From NCBI GenBank assembly GCA_016839955.1, contig JAEOTI010000659.1, forward strand, positions 1-10,214: DNA of 10,214 bases. The letters run 5' to 3'. Shown one piece after another: positions 8,034 to 10,214 of this stretch. Positions within the stretch are counted from its first letter, which is position 1. Every line of letters begins with the position of its first letter. Position numbers and translations under genes: made by a program. The notes beneath the pieces are model-generated. The model made no database searches. It was not told the origin of the DNA and saw only the letters and a program-made list of their open reading frames with translations. This DNA comes from Candidatus Hodarchaeota archaeon (GTDB lineage: Archaea; Asgardarchaeota; Heimdallarchaeia; Hodarchaeales; YT1-057).

Positions 8034-8066
8034 ATGAAATTGCCATGATTAAAACCATGGTTTCAT
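8034..8066. repeat. Bulged inverted repeat containing AAACCATGGTTT
   Basis: ATGAAA (8034-8039) and CCATG (8043-8047) pair with CATGG (8056-8060) and TTTCAT (8061-8066). This gives an 11-base-pair stem with a 3-base bulge (TTG) on the left arm and an 8-base loop. The overlapping sequence 8052-8063 is itself a perfect 12-base palindrome. It ends 74 bases before the start codon at 8141 and about 40 bases before the TATA-like block, a fitting place for a regulator-binding site. Confidence 0.5.
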
Positions 8067-8101
8067 TCTAGAAGGGTTCAATAGATTTCCAGAATTTTAT
8101 T

Positions 8102-8130
8102 AAATATATTATAATGTAAACAAGTCGGAG
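8102..8130 (+). promoter_or_regulatory. TATA-like block and Shine-Dalgarno site for the SDR gene at 8141
   Basis: AAATATATTATAAT (8102-8115) is an A/T block ending 25 bases before the ATG. It could be an archaeal TATA element giving a very short leader. It also contains an exact bacterial -10 hexamer, TATAAT (8110-8115), with only a weak -35 (TTTCCA, 8086-8091, 18-base spacer). GGAG at 8127-8130 lies 10 bases before the ATG and would serve as ribosome-binding site; this implies that transcription starts at or before 8127. Confidence 0.45.
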
Positions 8131-8140
8131 CGATAGAATC

Positions 8141-9079
8141 ATGGTAAAAATTTTAGTTACTGGTTCAACTGGATTCATTGGAACAAATTTAGTTAAAGAA
8201 TTTCACAAACGAGGTTATGTTGTTTATTCAATTGATTTATTAAATCATCAATTAGAAAATTATACGCGATGTGATGTCCGTAATTATCGTCAATTGGAAC
8301 GAATATTTGAAAAACAAGGGCCATTTGATTTTGTTTATCATTTAGCAGCTGAATATGGGCGCTGGAATGGAGAAGAGTACTACGAAAATCTTTGGGAAAC
8401 TAATGTCATTGGTACAAAGCACATTATTAGACTTCAAGAAAAATTACAATTTAAATTAATTTTTTTCTCATCAGCTGAAGTCTATGGTGATTTTACTGGT
8501 GAAATGAGTGAGGGTGTTATGAAGAATGCAAAAATAAAACAGGTTTACCAAATGAACGATTATGCTATATCTAAATGGGCTGGTGAACTTATATGTCTTA
8601 ACTCTGCAAAAATGTTTGAAACTAAAACAGTTCGAGTAAGACCTGTTAATTGCTACGGCCCGCATGAGATTTATCACTCATTTAGAGGGTTCATACCGAA
8701 GTTCATTTACCATGCCTTGCATGAACTCCCATATACCGTTTATAAAGGACATAAACGAATAATAGATTATGTTGAAGACACCTGCAGAACTTTTGCTAAT
8801 ATCATCGATAATTTTATTCCAGGCGAAGTGTATAACGTAGGAGGAAGGAAGGAATGGGAGAAAGATATTGAAGATTATAGCAATCTAGTTTTGAAAGCTT
8901 GTGAGGTCGAAGATGTTTCTTTCGTAACATACAAAGAGAGTGAACTCCATACTACTCAAAAGAAAACCATGGACTTTTCAAAAGCTATAAAGGATCTAAA
9001 TCACAAGCCGAGAGTAGCCCCTGAAGAAGGAATTAAGCGAACAGTTGAGTGGATGAAGGAGTATTACAAATTATCGTGA
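8141..9079 (+). CDS. NAD-dependent NDP-sugar epimerase/dehydratase (extended SDR), unusual SSAEVYG active site
   Basis: This 312-residue extended SDR has the NAD site TGSTGFIG (7-14; G8, G11, G14), the acidic SIDLL (30-34), CDVRN (44-48), YHLAAEYGRWNGEEYYENLW (66-85), SSAEVYGD (110-117) and Y141xxxK145 in YAISK. It continues with RVRPVNCYGP (165-174), KRIIDYVEDTCR (205-216) and YNVGG (231-235). The SSAEVYG element sits where 4,6-dehydratases have STDEVYG and UDP-glucuronate decarboxylases STSEVYG. Glu113 is kept, but the residue before it, Asp or Ser in those enzymes, is Ala112. The protein may therefore be an epimerase or a divergent relative rather than a standard dehydratase, and database names such as 'dTDP-glucose 4,6-dehydratase' should be treated with care. 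The start has a GGAG site. It leads a tight plus-strand cluster, with the next SDR beginning 2 bases after its stop, so the two probably act in one pathway. The substrate is unknown. Confidence 0.85.
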   Translation: MVKILVTGSTGFIGTNLVKEFHKRGYVVYSIDLLNHQLENYTRCDVRNYRQLERIFEKQGPFDFVYHLAAEYGRWNGEEYYENLWETNVIGTKHIIRLQEKLQFKLIFFSSAEVYGDFTGEMSEGVMKNAKIKQVYQMNDYAISKWAGELICLNSAKMFETKTVRVRPVNCYGPHEIYHSFRGFIPKFIYHALHELPYTVYKGHKRIIDYVEDTCRTFANIIDNFIPGEVYNVGGRKEWEKDIEDYSNLVLKACEVEDVSFVTYKESELHTTQKKTMDFSKAIKDLNHKPRVAPEEGIKRTVEWMKEYYKLS

Positions 9080-9081
9080 TA

Positions 9082-10026
9082 ATGATGATAAAAGAAATAG
9101 ATAATCCTCAAGATAAACGAGTTCTGGTAACAGGTGGGGCTGGATTTATCGGTTCAAATGTCGTAAAATTATTAGTGGACAGAGGATACAACGTCACTGT
9201 GTTAGATAATCTTTATACTGGATACAAAGAAAATATTGAACATCTGAAAAATGTTAAGTTCATCAGGGGGGACATTCGGAATAAAGATTTAGTTAATAGG
9301 CTGGTGAAAAAAAACAAGGGAATTTTTCATTTAGCGTCTATCGTAGGAAACATTAAATCTATTGAAAATCCTTTAGAGGATGCTGAGGTAAATGTATTAG
9401 GTACACTAAACATATTGGAAGCAATAAAGAAAAATTCTGTTTCAAAACTCGTTTTCTCCTCATCCTCTGCTATTTTTGGTGAAGTATGTTATTTACCTGT
9501 AGATGAAAAACATCCTACTGAACCAGATTCTCCCTATGGCGTAACGAAACTTGCTAGTGAAAAACACTGTCTATGTTATTCTCGTTTATATGATTTAGAA
9601 ATAGCATGTTTACGATACTTTAATGTTTATGGTATAAATCAGCGATATGATCCTTATGGAAATGTAATCCCCATATGGACGGGCTTTTTATCTCAAAATA
9701 AACCACTTATCATATATGGAGATGGGGAACAAACTAGAGATTTTATAAATGTGAAGGATGTTGCTAAGGCAAATATTCAAGCTTATGAGGCTTCTGGAAT
9801 ACGTGGAGCTTTTAATATAGGCTCTGGCAAATCAATTACTATTAATCAACTAGCTCAAATTTTCACGAAGATTTCTAAAAGAGAAATTAAAGTCGAATAT
9901 CAACCCTCACGAAAAGGAGAAGTGTTACATAGCAGGGCAAATATCGATAAAGCAAAGAAAGTATTTAATTTTAATCCAAAAATAAGTCTTGAAGAGGGGA
10001 TAAAGGAATATATCGCTTGGAAATAG
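9082..10026 (+). CDS. UDP-sugar 4-epimerase-like extended SDR (GalE/WbpP type)
   Basis: Read from the ATG at 9082 this is a 314-residue extended SDR. It shows TGGAGFIG (17-24), VLDNLYTGYKENI (40-52), the usual GalE/WbpP-like acidic segment, GDIRN (63-67), FHLAS (82-86), FSSSSAIFG (125-133), Y152xxxK156 in PYGVTK, LRYFNVYGINQ (177-187), NVIPIW (194-199), YGDGEQTRDFINVKDVA (212-228), FNIGSGKS (244-251) and a C-terminal helix ending EYIAWK. This pattern fits UDP-Glc/UDP-GlcNAc 4-epimerases, which invert C4 through a 4-keto intermediate with bound NAD. A GTG at 9049 would overlap the upstream gene by 31 bases. I prefer 9082 (or the adjacent ATG at 9085) because the extra residues are not family-like and the start then follows the preceding stop by 2 bases, suggesting coupled translation. 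An AAGGAG at 9056-9061 is too far for a normal Shine-Dalgarno site. The sugar is not determined. Confidence 0.87.
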   Translation: MMIKEIDNPQDKRVLVTGGAGFIGSNVVKLLVDRGYNVTVLDNLYTGYKENIEHLKNVKFIRGDIRNKDLVNRLVKKNKGIFHLASIVGNIKSIENPLEDAEVNVLGTLNILEAIKKNSVSKLVFSSSSAIFGEVCYLPVDEKHPTEPDSPYGVTKLASEKHCLCYSRLYDLEIACLRYFNVYGINQRYDPYGNVIPIWTGFLSQNKPLIIYGDGEQTRDFINVKDVAKANIQAYEASGIRGAFNIGSGKSITINQLAQIFTKISKREIKVEYQPSRKGEVLHSRANIDKAKKVFNFNPKISLEEGIKEYIAWK

Positions 10027-10053
10027 ATTAGTAGGGAGTTATTTGCCCTAAAA

Positions 10054-10059
10054 GAGGAG
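10054..10059 (+). promoter_or_regulatory. Strong ribosome-binding site for the gene at 10064
   Basis: GAGGAG lies 4 bases before the ATG at 10064. It is the clearest Shine-Dalgarno site in the window and fixes the start of the partial gene that runs off the right edge. Confidence 0.65.
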
Positions 10060-10063
10060 AAAA

Positions 10064-10214
10064 ATGAAAACGAATAAATTTTATTACTTCTTCCGAGGCT
10101 CCTTATCTACACATGTTGATCTTTACAAAGGGTGGGTTGATATAGCAAGAAAAAAGGGAGTAAAAATGGAGATGGTAACTATTCTCACATTCTCCACCTA
10201 TAAAAAAGAATATG
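10064..10214 (+). CDS. Partial CDS, N-terminus only; possibly a glycosyltransferase
   Basis: The ATG at 10064 opens a frame that stays open to the window edge, giving 50 residues that begin MKTNKFYYFFRGSLSTHVDL. A helix-like segment (YKGWVDIARKKGVKMEMVTI) follows. The pattern of an opening strand, a small loop, a helix with GW...A.KKG and then a hydrophobic strand resembles the N-terminal Rossmann unit of GT-B glycosyltransferases, and the neighbours fit that idea. No diagnostic motif is present in this short piece, so the product stays unnamed. It starts 37 bases after the preceding SDR stop and probably belongs to the same transcript. Confidence 0.6.
   Translation, partial: MKTNKFYYFFRGSLSTHVDLYKGWVDIARKKGVKMEMVTILTFSTYKKEY

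Larger units (their letters stand above)
7698..8140. other. Divergent intergenic region, 443 bases, probable two-way control region
   Basis: No plausible gene or RNA was seen here. The region separates the minus-strand block from the plus-strand block, so promoters for both should lie in it. It is very AT-rich and holds several inverted repeats: GTAATATTAC (7729-7738), CTCAA-T-TTGAG (7935-7945), ATTTGA-6-TCAAAT (7978-7995), and a longer bulged hairpin at 8034-8066 that contains the 12-base palindrome AAACCATGGTTT (8052-8063). Confidence 0.55.

Noticed and set aside
8086..8115. Bacterial sigma-70 promoter (TTTCCA, 18-base spacer, TATAAT)
   Set aside because: The -10 is exact, but the -35 matches only 4 of 6 and such hexamers are common in AT-rich DNA. 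It was kept only as an alternative reading of the TATA-like block.
8471..8677. Minus-strand open frame of 68 codons
   Set aside because: It is antisense to the active-site region of the SDR at 8141 and explained by that gene.

Overview
The window is a 10.2 kb piece of an AT-rich genome given over almost entirely to surface-glycan biosynthesis: nucleotide-sugar enzymes, glycosyltransferases and a lipid-linked-glycan flippase. I see no rRNA, tRNA, CRISPR array, transposase or phage gene. Several traits would suit a mesophilic archaeon, possibly an Asgard/Lokiarchaeia-like lineage: heavy use of AGA and ATA codons, gene gaps of 100-440 bases, TATA-box-like A/T blocks before genes, and Shine-Dalgarno sites at only some starts. 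This is a soft inference. The protein families occur in both Bacteria and Archaea, and a low-GC bacterium is not excluded.

The layout has three strand blocks. Block 1 (1-3360, plus strand) begins with the 3' part of an RmlD-like sugar-nucleotide reductase interrupted by an in-frame TAA, so it is broken as read. A membrane-embedded GT-C-like protein (790-1995) and a GT-B family 4 glycosyltransferase (2125-3360) follow. Block 2 (3595-7697, minus strand) reads, in transcription order, an extended-SDR NDP-sugar epimerase, a WecB-type UDP-GlcNAc 2-epimerase with an extra C-terminal tail, and a Wzx-like flippase. Blocks 1 and 2 converge on a 234-base gap holding an AT-rich hairpin followed by nine T's. 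Block 3 (8141 to the right edge, plus strand) is a tight cluster of two further extended SDRs separated by 2 bases and the start of an unidentified gene with a strong ribosome-binding site. Blocks 2 and 3 diverge from a 443-base non-coding region with palindromes and promoter-like elements.

Together the genes fit the making of activated sugars (UDP-ManNAc by the WecB homologue, other NDP-sugars by the three SDRs), their transfer by the GT4 enzyme onto a lipid carrier on the cytoplasmic face, flipping by the Wzx-like protein, and perhaps further glycosylation on the outer face by the GT-C protein using a polyprenyl-phosphate sugar. The end product (N-glycan, exopolysaccharide or S-layer glycan) cannot be told from this window. 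I found no evidence for a wholly new system. The most useful oddities are the interrupted RmlD gene, the WecB tail, the altered catalytic triplet in the SDR at 8141, and the structured divergent control region.
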